From: JACKBJ01 sp964549495
GTDB taxonomy: Bacteria; Chloroflexota; Anaerolineae; Epilineales; Epilineaceae
Length of the DNA stretch: 64,000 nt
Direction: 5' to 3'
Assembly (NCBI GenBank): GCA_964549495.1
Contig: CAZJWJ010000001.1
Span: 34,246 to 98,245, forward strand
Shown here: positions 1-10,862 of the stretch, one piece after another
How positions within the stretch are numbered: the stretch's first letter is position 1
How the letters are laid out: each line of letters opens with the position of its first letter
Made by a program: the position numbers and the translations under genes
The notes under the pieces: generated by a model
Seen by the model: only the letters and a program-made list of their open reading frames with translations
Told to the model about the DNA's origin: nothing
The model's database searches: none

Positions 1-267
1 GCACGAGGAGATGCCGGGCCGGCTAGCGATGTCGATCTCTACGTCCGGTTCCATGGATCGACCGAGCAGAAGTCGGAACTGCGCGCATGGCTAGAAGGCT
101 GGAGCCTATGCATGGCGCAGGTTGCCCTCCAGCAGACGGGCCAACCCTTTCCGGGCGGAATGCTGAACGTTCAGTGGCTAGATGGCGAGCCGAGCCCTTG
201 GCAGAAAAGCGAGCTCTTGGAGCTGAAGATGGGCCCTCAGCCTAACCGCGCTCAGCACCCGGTCTAG
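1..267 (+). CDS. 3' end of a gene with a nucleotidyltransferase-like domain (partial)
   Basis: Reading from base 1, an open frame gives 88 residues and ends at TAG 265-267; the start lies outside the window. Near the beginning is SDVDLYVRF preceded by a Gly-rich stretch, which resembles the Ser-Asp-x-Asp-Leu metal-binding motif of polymerase-beta-type nucleotidyltransferases. The following WLEGWSLCMAQ segment resembles C-terminal nucleotidyltransferase-like modules that I recall at the ends of PEP/pyruvate-binding phosphotransferases. That assignment is from memory and rests on a short fragment. The domain would be near the C-terminus of a longer protein. Coding potential is supported by lack of stops and codon usage like its neighbours. 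Confidence 0.5.
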   Translation, partial: ARGDAGPASDVDLYVRFHGSTEQKSELRAWLEGWSLCMAQVALQQTGQPFPGGMLNVQWLDGEPSPWQKSELLELKMGPQPNRAQHPV

Positions 268-348
268 GCCGAGCGGAACCGGGCGAAGATCGACCACTCG
301 GGGCCGAGGTCCGGTCCCATCGGCTGCACGAGAGGTGCGCCGCCCGGT

Positions 349-2655
349 TTAGGGCTCAGCACGCTCCGCGCGAAGCGCCAACCACGGTAAGTGCGTCGTA
401 TACACCGGCGCCGGCTCCGTCGTGAAGGACCAGGGGTTCGGGATCGGCCCGGGTGCCAGCTCCGCGCCGGTCTCGTCGCTGGCCTCGATGGTCAGCGTGT
501 AGCGGGTGCCGTAGTCGAATGGACGGGCGTGGCGCAGCGTGAGGCTCTGGCGGTCCGCGGACCAGGAGGGCTCGAAGAAGCCGCCCGGCACCGGCGGGTC
601 GCTGGTCACGACAAGGCTGGTGGGCTCCATTGGCTTATCGAAACGGGCCAGGACGATGCTGGTGGGGACCACGTCGATGGCGGCGTCGGGCGGGGAGGTC
701 AGGACTAGGTGGGGGGGCTGGCTGACCAGGAGCTCGGCGCGGCGCAGGTAGCGCCGGCCGGTGTCGTCTCGTAGCAGCGACCGGACGGTGTAGCTGCCCT
801 CCTCGGCCGTCGCGGCCACCCGGGCGCTCAGGCGCAGGGTGACCGACTGGCCGGCCGTCAGCGCGCCGGTCCACAGGGCCTGGCGCGCGCCGGGCTGCCA
901 GATGGCCGTGCCGCTGCCGCCGGTGGCCGTCAGGCTGCCCTCGATGTAATCGACGCCCGGCGGCAGGACTAGGCTGGCCTCGCTATCTCCGGCATCCAGC
1001 GGGCCGCGGTTGACGATCTGCAGGGTCACCGACAGGGCTTGGCCGGAGACCACGTGGTCGGGGCTCAACTGGATCTGCGAAGGCACCAGGTCGAAGGGCG
1101 GGTCCTCGGCCGGCACTCGGGCCACGAAGACCTGCTGGCGGTTGTCCGGGTTCTGGCCCAGGTTGGCCGTCGAGGGAAAGAAGGGGTAGTCGAAGTCCGG
1201 TGTGCCGGCCAGCCCGATGTAGTCGCCGATGAAGCCGGTCGTGTCGTTGACCATCGGCAGATTGATGCTCGGGTCCCAGCTCTGGGCGCTGACGCGGCGG
1301 TTGGCACCCCAGCTCTCGCCGCCGTCGTAGGAGCGGCTCAGGTAGGTATCGATGCAGAAGTTGGTGCGGCCGACGTGATCCTCGGGGATCCACGCGAAGG
1401 CCGGGCAGGGCACGCGCCGGTCCAGCCAGGCCACCGCCACCCGGCCGTCGGGCGCCACGGACACCTGGGGTTGGAACTGATCGGCGCCGCCGGCCAGTGG
1501 GTCGTCGTTCAGGCGCAGGGGCGGATCCCAGCTCTCACCCCCGTCGGTCGAACGGGTCAGGAGGATGTCGGCATCGCCGGTGGCGTAGTCGGCCCAGGTC
1601 ACGAAGATCCGGCCATCGACCGGGCTGACGGCCATCGCCGGCAGCGAGGCCGGCGTGCGGAAGACGCTGCCCGGCAGCTGGAAGGGCACGCTGGTCGTCG
1701 CGGCGATGTCGCGGGGCGCGCTGAAGCTCTCGCCGCCGTCGGTCGAGAGCACGTGGCGGATGCTGCCGCGCACCGCCGAGCCGAAGATCTGCTGGCCGTA
1801 GACCACGTGCACCGTGCCGTCGGGGCCGGCGGCCACCACGGAGCCCTGCAAGGGACCGCGATCCAGCTCCAGGGGCGGCTGGCTCCAGGTGGCGTTGCGG
1901 TTGGTCGAACGGCTGAAGACGATGCGGGTGGGCAGGCCATCGCCGCCCACGGCGGTCCAGCTCATGTAGAGGTTGCCGGCATGCGGGCTGCTGCCGGCCG
2001 GGTTCATGTCGGCCGCGATCCACTGCTTGTCGGTATTGGTGCTGCGATCCACCGGCACCGGTAGGCCCCAGTCCTCGCCGCGCCGCTTGCGCATCATGTC
2101 CAGGCCTGTCGGGCCGCGGGTCAGCAGGGTGAAGTAGCCGCTGCCCTCATCGTCGAAGGCGTTCACCGGGTCGCTGGTCAAGCTGTAGACCTCGATGCCC
2201 TCCGGTTGCAGCTGCTCCCAGCTCAGCCCGCCGTCGAAGCTCTCGAAGACCCCCGTGTAGAAGCCATAGCGCTCGGGCGCGAAGAAGAACTTGGAGCTGC
2301 CCAGCAGGTGATCCGGATCGACCGGGCTGGCCGCCAGGTGCACCTCGCTGAAGTCGGTCACCGGGCGGGTGGACCCCTCGGTGTCGCCATCCCGGCTGAC
2401 CTGGATGTTCTCGGGGATGGTGTCCGGGCCCTGATCGAGGGCCTGTGGTGCCGGGCCTCGCCGGGCGGGTTCGCGGAACTGGGCGACCGGGCCCGGGCGC
2501 AGGCTCCCGATCTCGGCCGACCGGGCCGGCACGACCGGAGTCTGGGGCTCGAGCGGGGCGGCGACCACCACCGCGCCGAGCAGGGTCGAGGTCAAGCTAA
2601 CACCGACGAGCAGCGGGGCGAGTCGGCGGCGTCGGCGATCGGTCGAAGCGCGCAT
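349..2655 (-). CDS. Exported Asp-box (sialidase-like) propeller protein with DUF11-like and SbsA-type Ig domains
   Basis: 768 residues from the ATG at 2655. This start is chosen because it opens a typical signal anchor (Arg-rich, then LLVGVSLTSTLLGAVVVAA); the frame is open further upstream but without any such feature. Five Asp-box-like motifs of the S-x-D-x-G-x-x-W/F type lie near residues 140, 250, 305, 370 and 442 (for example STDGGESW), as in sialidase/BNR beta-propellers. About 505-620 resembles a DUF11/CARDB-type beta-sandwich, and 635-745 an SbsA-type Ig domain (DKPMEPTSL). The C-terminus contains THLPWLALR, a form of the motif shared by other exported proteins here. No sialidase Arg triad was identified, so enzymatic activity is unproven. 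It is divergent from the fmdB-like gene. Confidence 0.8.
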   Translation of the reverse strand: MRASTDRRRRRLAPLLVGVSLTSTLLGAVVVAAPLEPQTPVVPARSAEIGSLRPGPVAQFREPARRGPAPQALDQGPDTIPENIQVSRDGDTEGSTRPVTDFSEVHLAASPVDPDHLLGSSKFFFAPERYGFYTGVFESFDGGLSWEQLQPEGIEVYSLTSDPVNAFDDEGSGYFTLLTRGPTGLDMMRKRRGEDWGLPVPVDRSTNTDKQWIAADMNPAGSSPHAGNLYMSWTAVGGDGLPTRIVFSRSTNRNATWSQPPLELDRGPLQGSVVAAGPDGTVHVVYGQQIFGSAVRGSIRHVLSTDGGESFSAPRDIAATTSVPFQLPGSVFRTPASLPAMAVSPVDGRIFVTWADYATGDADILLTRSTDGGESWDPPLRLNDDPLAGGADQFQPQVSVAPDGRVAVAWLDRRVPCPAFAWIPEDHVGRTNFCIDTYLSRSYDGGESWGANRRVSAQSWDPSINLPMVNDTTGFIGDYIGLAGTPDFDYPFFPSTANLGQNPDNRQQVFVARVPAEDPPFDLVPSQIQLSPDHVVSGQALSVTLQIVNRGPLDAGDSEASLVLPPGVDYIEGSLTATGGSGTAIWQPGARQALWTGALTAGQSVTLRLSARVAATAEEGSYTVRSLLRDDTGRRYLRRAELLVSQPPHLVLTSPPDAAIDVVPTSIVLARFDKPMEPTSLVVTSDPPVPGGFFEPSWSADRQSLTLRHARPFDYGTRYTLTIEASDETGAELAPGPIPNPWSFTTEPAPVYTTHLPWLALRAERAEP

Positions 2656-2754
2656 GGCTGGGGCATCCTGGGCTGCTGCTGCGTGGACGCAGCACGGGGG
2701 TGGCGGGGCCGGCGCCGAGGGTCGATCGGGCCACGAATATGCTACCATCGAGCC

Positions 2755-3291
2755 ATGCCCATCTACGAGTACCTCTGTCCGGACTGTAACCGGATCTACA
2801 GCTTCCTGGTGCGCCGGACCTCGGAGAAGCGCGAGCCGGCCTGCCCCCGCTGCGGCGCGGTCGACCTGCGCAAGCAGGTCTCCGGCTTCGCCTTCAAGCG
2901 CAGCGCGGAATCGGCCGGCGGATCGAGCGGCGCGGAGGGTGGTGACGATGGCCTCGGCGACCCGATGGATGCGATGGGCGGCATGGGCGACATGGGGGCG
3001 ATGGACGACCCCCGCGTCGAGCGCGAGATGATGAAGCTGATGCGCGATGCCGAGCACATGGACGAGAACGACCCGCGCCAGCTGGCGCGCTTGATGCGCA
3101 AGATGAGCGAGGTCTCCGGCGAGCCCTTCGACGCCGGCATGGAGGAGGCCGTGCGGCGCATGGAGGCCGGCGAAGACCCGGAGCGCATCGAGGAGGACAT
3201 GGGCGAGGACCTGGACGATGCCGGCGGCGCGATGGGCATGGGCGGAGCGCTCGGCGCGCCGACGCGCGACGACGGGCTCTACGACCTCTAG
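2755..3291 (+). CDS. FmdB-family zinc-ribbon protein with a Met/Asp-rich tail
   Basis: 178 residues. The first 45 residues form a typical FmdB (CxxC_CXXC_SSSS) zinc ribbon: MPIYEYLCPDC opens the protein and CPRCG follows, giving Cys8, Cys11, Cys30 and Cys33 as likely zinc ligands. Family members are small putative regulatory proteins of unclear role. Unlike most of them, which are about 70-110 residues, this one continues with a low-complexity, strongly acidic and Met-rich stretch (Met-Gly-Gly-Met type repeats, about residues 68-85) and a helical segment rich in Met, Glu and Arg. The start is fixed by the conserved MPIYEY opening. A -10-like TATGCT/TACCAT lies within about 17 bases of the ATG, so a very short or absent leader is possible. 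fdhD follows 24 bases downstream. Confidence 0.85.
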   Translation: MPIYEYLCPDCNRIYSFLVRRTSEKREPACPRCGAVDLRKQVSGFAFKRSAESAGGSSGAEGGDDGLGDPMDAMGGMGDMGAMDDPRVEREMMKLMRDAEHMDENDPRQLARLMRKMSEVSGEPFDAGMEEAVRRMEAGEDPERIEEDMGEDLDDAGGAMGMGGALGAPTRDDGLYDL

Positions 3292-3315
3292 CGGTCGAGG
3301 CCCGATCCTCAAGCC

Positions 3316-4169
3316 ATGAGCCAGCGACCCGGCGGACGGACGCCCGCCCGCGTGCTGACGGTCGAGGCCGGCGCCGCCCACGCGCGGCCCGACAGCCTGG
3401 CGACCGAGGAGCCCTTGGAGATCCGCATCGATCCTGGTGGCAAGGCCTTTCGGCTGGCGATCACCATGCGCACGCCAGGCCAGGACTTCGATCTGGCGGC
3501 CGGATTCCTCTATGGCGAAGGCATCGTGACCGGTAAAGGCGACATCCGGCGCCTGGCCTACTGCGCCGACGCGGATCTGACCGAGGAGGAGCGCGACAAC
3601 GTCGTCACGGTCACGCTGCGCCAAGGTCTGACCGTCGACCTGCGCAAGCTCGAGCGGCACTTCTTCACCACCAGCGCCTGTGGCGTTTGCGGCAAGGCCA
3701 GCTTGGAGCAACTGGATCTGCGAGGTCTCGAGCCGGTGGAAGGTGAGCTCCAGGTGACGCCCGAGATCCTGACCGCCCTGCCGGGGCGACTGCGCGAGGC
3801 CCAGGGGCTCTTCGAGCGCACCGGCGGGCTGCACGCGGCCGGGCTCTTCGACCGCCAGGGGCAGCTGATCGCGCTGCGCGAGGACGTGGGGCGCCACAAC
3901 GCCCTGGACAAGCTGATCGGCTGGGCCCTGATGGAGGATCGGCTGCCGCTCTCCGAGCACATCGTCCTGGTCAGCGGCCGGGCCAGCTACGAGCTGATGC
4001 AGAAGGCCTTGGCGGCCGGCCTGCCCATGCTCTGCGCCGTCTCGGCACCCAGCAGCCTGGCGGTGGACGTGGCGCGGCGCTTCGGAATGACCCTGGTGGG
4101 CTTCCTGCGCCAGGAACGCTTCAACGTCTACGCCGGGGCCGCACGGGTGGCGCTGGAGGAGGCGCCGGC

Positions 4170-4173
<4 letters not shown>
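3316..4173 (+). CDS. fdhD: Formate dehydrogenase accessory sulfurtransferase FdhD
   Basis: 285 residues, close to the family length. FdhD transfers sulfur from a cysteine desulfurase to the molybdenum (bis-MGD) cofactor of formate dehydrogenases and is cytoplasmic. The diagnostic paired-Cys motif is present as SACGVCGK (about residues 119-126), and the C-terminal part carries the conserved SGRASYELMQKA and AVSAPSSLAVDVA stretches. It sits between the fmdB-like gene and the ABC-F gene. Its TGA overlaps the ABC-F ATG (ATGA at 4170-4173), implying translational coupling. No formate dehydrogenase or other molybdopterin enzyme is encoded in this window, so its client lies elsewhere. Confidence 0.93.
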
Positions 4174-6278
<2,105 letters not shown>

Positions 6279-6326
6279 GGCTCTCCCGGCGGCGATCACG
6301 CTGCGTCGAGTCATGTCCAGCGGGAT

Positions 6327-8846
6327 CTAGCGCAGGCTGCCGCGGTCGAGCCGTGGGAGCTGTAGCTTGTATGGACCTCGCTGGATCGGGGGAGCCGCGC
6401 GGTCATCGAGCGCCCCGAAGAGGTGGATGCGGTTGCGCGACAGGTCGGAGACCGCGATCTGGCCGGTCGGGCCGATGGCCAGGGCGGCGATCCCCCAATC
6501 TTCCGCGTCGTCGGGACGATCGAAAGTCTGCCAGCGCGCGGCCTCCCAGCCATCGGGCTCGAAGACGCGGATGCGGCCGCTGCCCTCTAGCACGTAGGCG
6601 CGGCCGGCCGCATCCATCGCCAGGTCCATCGGCGCCTCGAAGTCCTCCGGGCCGAGCTCGAAGCTCGGCGCGCCGATGGCCGTCTGCAGGCGACCGTCGA
6701 GTCCGAAGTGCAGCAGGCGCGTCCAGGTCAGGATCCACAGGCCTTGGCCATCCGGCGCGAGCTCGACGCGATAGCCCCCGTCGCCTGGGTGTCGCAGGGC
6801 TTCGTAGAAGCTCCAGGTCGCCAGGTGGTCCCCGGCCGCGCTCAGGTGGTGGACCTCGAGGAAGCGGTTGTCGATCAGCCAGATCGAGCCGTCGGGGGCA
6901 GCCGCCAGATCGGAAAGCTCCCAGTCCCGCTCCGCCGGCAGCTCGATGATGCCCATGCCCCGACCGCGAGCGTCGAGCCGCTCGATCCGGGGCCACCAAC
7001 CGGGATCCAGGCCCAAGATCTCGCCCTCGGGTCCCGGCGCGAAGCGCGTGATGTCCCCACCGTGATCCAATGCCCCGATCCGGGTGCCGGATCGCAGATC
7101 GAAGCGACTGGTGGACAAGGGCACGCCGTCGCCGAAGTCGATCCCCCAGAGCTCTCGAGCGCCCGCCCAGACCAGCGCCGAGCAGCAGCTGATCCAGTCC
7201 TCGCGCACCGGGACGTCGATCTGTCCCAATCCTTCCGGGGCGCCGGCGGTCGGCTCTGCGCGCGGCGGCGGGGGCACGACAGTGACCCGCGTGGGTGAGG
7301 CGGTGGGATCGGGCGCCGGGGTGAGGAAGGCCGGCTCGGTGGGCCAGACCGGTGGTCGGGCGAGGAAGGGAACCCGGGCTCGGTTCGTCGCGCGATCGAT
7401 CGGGAAAGCCGTGTAGAGCGCGACGTCTCCTCGGGTGTGCTCGCCCGTCTGGACGGACACGGGGGCGTCGGCGAGGATCTGTCCCGCAAGCGCTGTGCTC
7501 TCCTCTCGGCCAGACAATCCGAGCACCCAGGAGTCGAAGGCGTGGGCCTCGAGACGCTGACCGACGGGACCTCCGTGGTTCACGCTCTCTCCCCGGGCCC
7601 CCCAGGCATGCAGCACGGCATCCACCGGCTCCGCTCCCGGGTTGAGCGCCGCGACGTGGCTCCATCGGCCGGGTCCCCATGCCAGCCAGGGCATGGCCAG
7701 GTCCAGGGCCATCGCGGAGGATGCCGGCAGCGCCAATGCCTCCGGGCCCCCGTTCACGCCGCTGCCCCCGAGCACGATCGTGGCGGCCAGGATGCTACCG
7801 GTCGTGGCCCGCAACGAGACGAGTCCCGCGCAGTCGGTTGGAAGGGGGAGGTCGGCTTCGGAGCGCGGCGCGACCCATGCCGAACCGCCGGGCACCAGCC
7901 CGAGGTCGGGACCCACGATGGGCTCGGCACCACAGCGGTCCCGAAAGCTGGAATCGGGATGGTAGCGCAGCTCGACCTGGGCCGGACCCGGGCCCGGGTT
8001 GACGATGGCGAGCGTGCTCGGCGCCGACCGACCGAATCCGGTGGAGAACTGGCTGTGCAGCTCGGTCGTCGCGGAGCTCGTCGCCAAAGCGCCGATGGCG
8101 GCCGCGACCCCATCACCTCGCGCGCGGTACACCAGCAGTCCGGCCGCGGTGACCGGGCGATCGGATTCGATCCCGGCATAGCCCTGGAAACGGCCTCCGA
8201 GGGCTTCGAAGCCTGGCCCGGCCAGATCGTAGGCGGCGGACCCGCCGGCCGGCAGCGAGACCCGACCCTGCCAGACCGGCTCGGCAGCATCGGCAGAGAA
8301 GGGAACGAGCGCGATCTCCACCTCGGCCGGCAGGTCCGGATCGGTATTCTGGACCGACAGGATCGCGCTCTCCTGGGTACCGGAGATCGCCAGGTAGGGC
8401 AAGCGCAACGCCGTGGAGGGCTCTTCGGCCACGCTGATGGCGAGGTTCTCCGCCTCGTCATCGATCGGCCAGGCATGGCGCGCCAGCGCGGCCAAGCGCC
8501 CGGTCCCGCGCACATCGGCGGCGTAGAGGCCGGCCGAGAGCTCGGGCAGTTCCGCCAGATCCACGACGCGATGGGCCATGCCGGGCACGTCCTCGAAGCT
8601 GCGCGAGGCGGCCAGCTGCCCATCCGGGCGGCGGATGTCGACGCTCATGTCGATGGGCTGACCGCCGGCACCTTCCAGATTCTGGACGACGAGCTTGCTC
8701 TGCGGCAAGCCGATGGAGACGAGCTGGTCGACAGCGGGCGGCGGTGCATCCTGAGCCGGCTGCGGCAAGGCGGCACGGGCCGTGACCAAGGCTGCGAGCA
8801 CGAGACCGAAGACCAGACCGACGCGAAGCGGCTGCACCCTGTCCAT
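6327..8846 (-). CDS. Exported protein with beta-sandwich repeats, Pro/Thr linker and C-terminal NHL-like propeller
   Basis: 839 residues. The ATG at 8846 is preceded by GAGGAG (about 8 bases away) and opens a signal peptide (LRVGLVFGLVLAALVTARA). Residues of about 35-500 look like repeated all-beta units that share wording such as LSVQNTDP and LAIVNPGPGP; I do not recognise a named family. A Pro/Thr-rich linker follows at about 505-533. The C-terminal third (about 545-825) has repeated blades with Asp/Gly-Ile-Trp-like strands (AAPDGSIWLID, AAGRAYVLEG), consistent with an NHL/SMP-30-like six-bladed propeller. The protein ends with YKLQLPRLDRG, a variant of the recurring Leu-Pro motif. Probably a surface or secreted protein; function unknown. 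Confidence 0.75.
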   Translation of the reverse strand: MDRVQPLRVGLVFGLVLAALVTARAALPQPAQDAPPPAVDQLVSIGLPQSKLVVQNLEGAGGQPIDMSVDIRRPDGQLAASRSFEDVPGMAHRVVDLAELPELSAGLYAADVRGTGRLAALARHAWPIDDEAENLAISVAEEPSTALRLPYLAISGTQESAILSVQNTDPDLPAEVEIALVPFSADAAEPVWQGRVSLPAGGSAAYDLAGPGFEALGGRFQGYAGIESDRPVTAAGLLVYRARGDGVAAAIGALATSSATTELHSQFSTGFGRSAPSTLAIVNPGPGPAQVELRYHPDSSFRDRCGAEPIVGPDLGLVPGGSAWVAPRSEADLPLPTDCAGLVSLRATTGSILAATIVLGGSGVNGGPEALALPASSAMALDLAMPWLAWGPGRWSHVAALNPGAEPVDAVLHAWGARGESVNHGGPVGQRLEAHAFDSWVLGLSGREESTALAGQILADAPVSVQTGEHTRGDVALYTAFPIDRATNRARVPFLARPPVWPTEPAFLTPAPDPTASPTRVTVVPPPPRAEPTAGAPEGLGQIDVPVREDWISCCSALVWAGARELWGIDFGDGVPLSTSRFDLRSGTRIGALDHGGDITRFAPGPEGEILGLDPGWWPRIERLDARGRGMGIIELPAERDWELSDLAAAPDGSIWLIDNRFLEVHHLSAAGDHLATWSFYEALRHPGDGGYRVELAPDGQGLWILTWTRLLHFGLDGRLQTAIGAPSFELGPEDFEAPMDLAMDAAGRAYVLEGSGRIRVFEPDGWEAARWQTFDRPDDAEDWGIAALAIGPTGQIAVSDLSRNRIHLFGALDDRAAPPIQRGPYKLQLPRLDRGSLR

Positions 8847-8998
8847 TCGAAATGCTCCTCTCGATCCATCGCGAAGCTCGGCCCCACCAGGCTGGCATCG
8901 ACCCGCTCGCCCCGCCCGCCGAGTATTCGGCGGCTTCCATGCGGCTTCAGGTCATCGGCCCTACGCATGGGTCTTCGGATCCACCCGGCCGAGACGGC

Positions 8999-9030
8999 GG
9001 AGGCCCCCGCTCGATCGAGCAGGGACCTCC
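8999..9030. terminator. Inverted repeat between two minus-strand genes
   Basis: GGAGG...CCTCC arms enclose the perfect 12-base palindrome GCTCGATCGAGC, with two single mismatches in the arms. The stem lies downstream of the kelch gene (stop at 9125) and upstream of the next minus-strand gene (start 8846). It could end the kelch transcript, but there is no T-run after it, so intrinsic termination is only tentative. The rest of 8847-9124 shows nothing that I can identify. Confidence 0.35.
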
Positions 9031-9124
9031 GTCCACGCACCGGGCAGCGTCGCGTTCTGCTCAGGTCATCGGCGAGGACGGTCGACGCTGCCTTCTGCCA
9101 CGCCGAGACGCGGCATCTGGCCGC

Positions 9125-10636
9125 TCACGGACAGCCGCACTTCCAGACCAGTCCGTTGAAGAGCGGGTGGTAGGGCAGGGACGGGTTGCGTAGACCGAGC
9201 CAGGTCCGGGGCACGTTCAACGGCCCCGCGGGTAGGTTCGGGTTACAGAGCTCTCCGTAGCCCGCGATGGATTCGGGATTCCCTGAAGCGGCGTTGATGG
9301 CCACGATCGGGACCCTTCCGATCACACCATCACACAGGCGCGGCTCGAAGGTGAGGGTCGGCGTCACGCCTGGCGTAACGCCAGGGGTAACACCGGGTGT
9401 CTCTCGCGGCGTCACCACGGGCGTGTGACTAGGATCGGGAATGTGATCGACCGGACAGTCCAGCATGTCCGAGTCCCCGGTAGCGTTCTGGTTACCGCCA
9501 GCCCGGAAGCGCCCGCGCCCGCCGTAGTGGATGGCCGCGCCCAGTTGCGACGCCCAAGCGGCCGCGCCGCCCACGCGCTCCTCGTCGCCGCTGCTCAGTT
9601 CGATCCAGAGCGGTGGATTCGGTGTCAGGTCCAGCGCGTAGGTCTTGCGGCTGGCGTTCTCGCGGTCGCCCTGCGGGCCGGTGGTCGTGCCACCGGTGAC
9701 CACCATCCGGTTGCCCGTCGCGTCGTAGGCTGCTGCATGGAAGGACAGGCTGGGCGCGATGCCGCCGGTGGCCAGGCGCTGCCAGGTCGTCGCCTGATCC
9801 GGCCCCTGGCTCAGGTCGAGCTGGTAGACATCGCGCTCGTTGCGGCTGCCGTCCTTGGTGCCGCCGAAGACCAGCAGGCGCTGGCCGGCCGGGTCGTGGA
9901 CCATCGTGTGGCCGTAGAGCCCGTTGGGCACGCCGGCGCTGGGTCCGTTGTTCAGACTGGCTACGCCGCTCGAGTCCCAGCTCGAGTAGCGGGTGGGGAT
10001 GTTGGAAGCGCGGCAGGGCCGGTCGGCCGCCGCGCAGTCCTGGATGCCACCGACCACCCAGAGCGTATCGGAAGCCGGGTCGTAGGCCGCTGCCGCGAAG
10101 AGGCGCTCGGTCAGGCTGCCGGCCGGGTTGAGCTGCTGGGCCGCGCCGGGATTCGCGCCGCCGGTGGGCAGGAAGAGGATGGAATCGTCCCCCTCGCCCT
10201 CGGCCTCGTCGTCGGCGCCGCCGACGAAGTAGGCGCCGCGCTGCTCCTCGGGCACGCTCGGGCCGCCGCGGTAGGCGCCGGCCGCGCCGAAGCGCTGCAG
10301 GCCGGCCGAGCGCGGCGCGCCGTGGCTGGCATCGGCCGGGTTGGTGCTGGAGACGTCGAGCGCCATCACCGAGCCGGAGACATCGCCCGAGGCGTCCAGG
10401 CCGCCGTAGAGGTAGAAGTGCTGCTGGTCGCTGTCGAAGGCCCCGGCTACGTGAAAGCGGCCGCGCGCATCGCGGACCAGCTCGGTCCAGCTGCAGGTTG
10501 GGTTCTGTTGGGCCGGTGCGGCCTGCGCATTGGGCGGTCCGCCGACGGTCAGGGCGAAGAGCGCCAGGCTCATCGCGATCGAGGTCAGGGTCAAGGCCGG
10601 CATCCAGCGCCGGGATCGTGTTCTCGAGTCCATCAT
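9125..10636 (-). CDS. Exported kelch-repeat beta-propeller protein
   Basis: 503 residues. The start at 10636 (ATGATG) lies 8 bases after GGAGGG. The N-terminus is a signal peptide ending near ANAQA|APAQ. Kelch-type blades carry the Gly-Gly doublets and following Tyr/Trp expected of the fold: FYLYGGLDASG, LLVFGGTKDG, MVVTGGTTTG, WVVGGIQDC. A short Thr-Pro-Gly-Val repeat (about 405-425) links the propeller to a Cys-containing C-terminal tail of about 75 residues ending WKCGCP, which I cannot assign. Kelch propellers typically bind proteins or sugars; no galactose-oxidase copper ligands were identified. It lies downstream of the glycoside hydrolase gene on the same strand, with 226 bases between them, so it probably has its own promoter. 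Confidence 0.8.
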   Translation of the reverse strand: MMDSRTRSRRWMPALTLTSIAMSLALFALTVGGPPNAQAAPAQQNPTCSWTELVRDARGRFHVAGAFDSDQQHFYLYGGLDASGDVSGSVMALDVSSTNPADASHGAPRSAGLQRFGAAGAYRGGPSVPEEQRGAYFVGGADDEAEGEGDDSILFLPTGGANPGAAQQLNPAGSLTERLFAAAAYDPASDTLWVVGGIQDCAAADRPCRASNIPTRYSSWDSSGVASLNNGPSAGVPNGLYGHTMVHDPAGQRLLVFGGTKDGSRNERDVYQLDLSQGPDQATTWQRLATGGIAPSLSFHAAAYDATGNRMVVTGGTTTGPQGDRENASRKTYALDLTPNPPLWIELSSGDEERVGGAAAWASQLGAAIHYGGRGRFRAGGNQNATGDSDMLDCPVDHIPDPSHTPVVTPRETPGVTPGVTPGVTPTLTFEPRLCDGVIGRVPIVAINAASGNPESIAGYGELCNPNLPAGPLNVPRTWLGLRNPSLPYHPLFNGLVWKCGCP

Positions 10637-10862
10637 CGTTGCATCCCTCCGGTTCTCGAACGGTTGGTCATCCGAGGAGCGAGGTGATGGCGATGCGACG
10701 GTGCTTGCAAGCCTTGCGCGGATCCTTCACCACTCCGTCCCCGTTCTTGCCCGGTATGGACAAGGCGGGGTTACAAGAGCGGTCCGGCGGCGAGTCCTCG
10801 CGGGTCTTGCAGGCAAGGGGCGCGGCGGTCCGGCGAGGACGGGTTGTAAGGGAGCCTCGGGT

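Noticed and set aside
8847..9124. Small gene in the gap between two minus-strand genes
   Set aside because: Short frames exist, but none has a ribosome site plus sensible composition; only the inverted repeat at 8999-9030 stands out.
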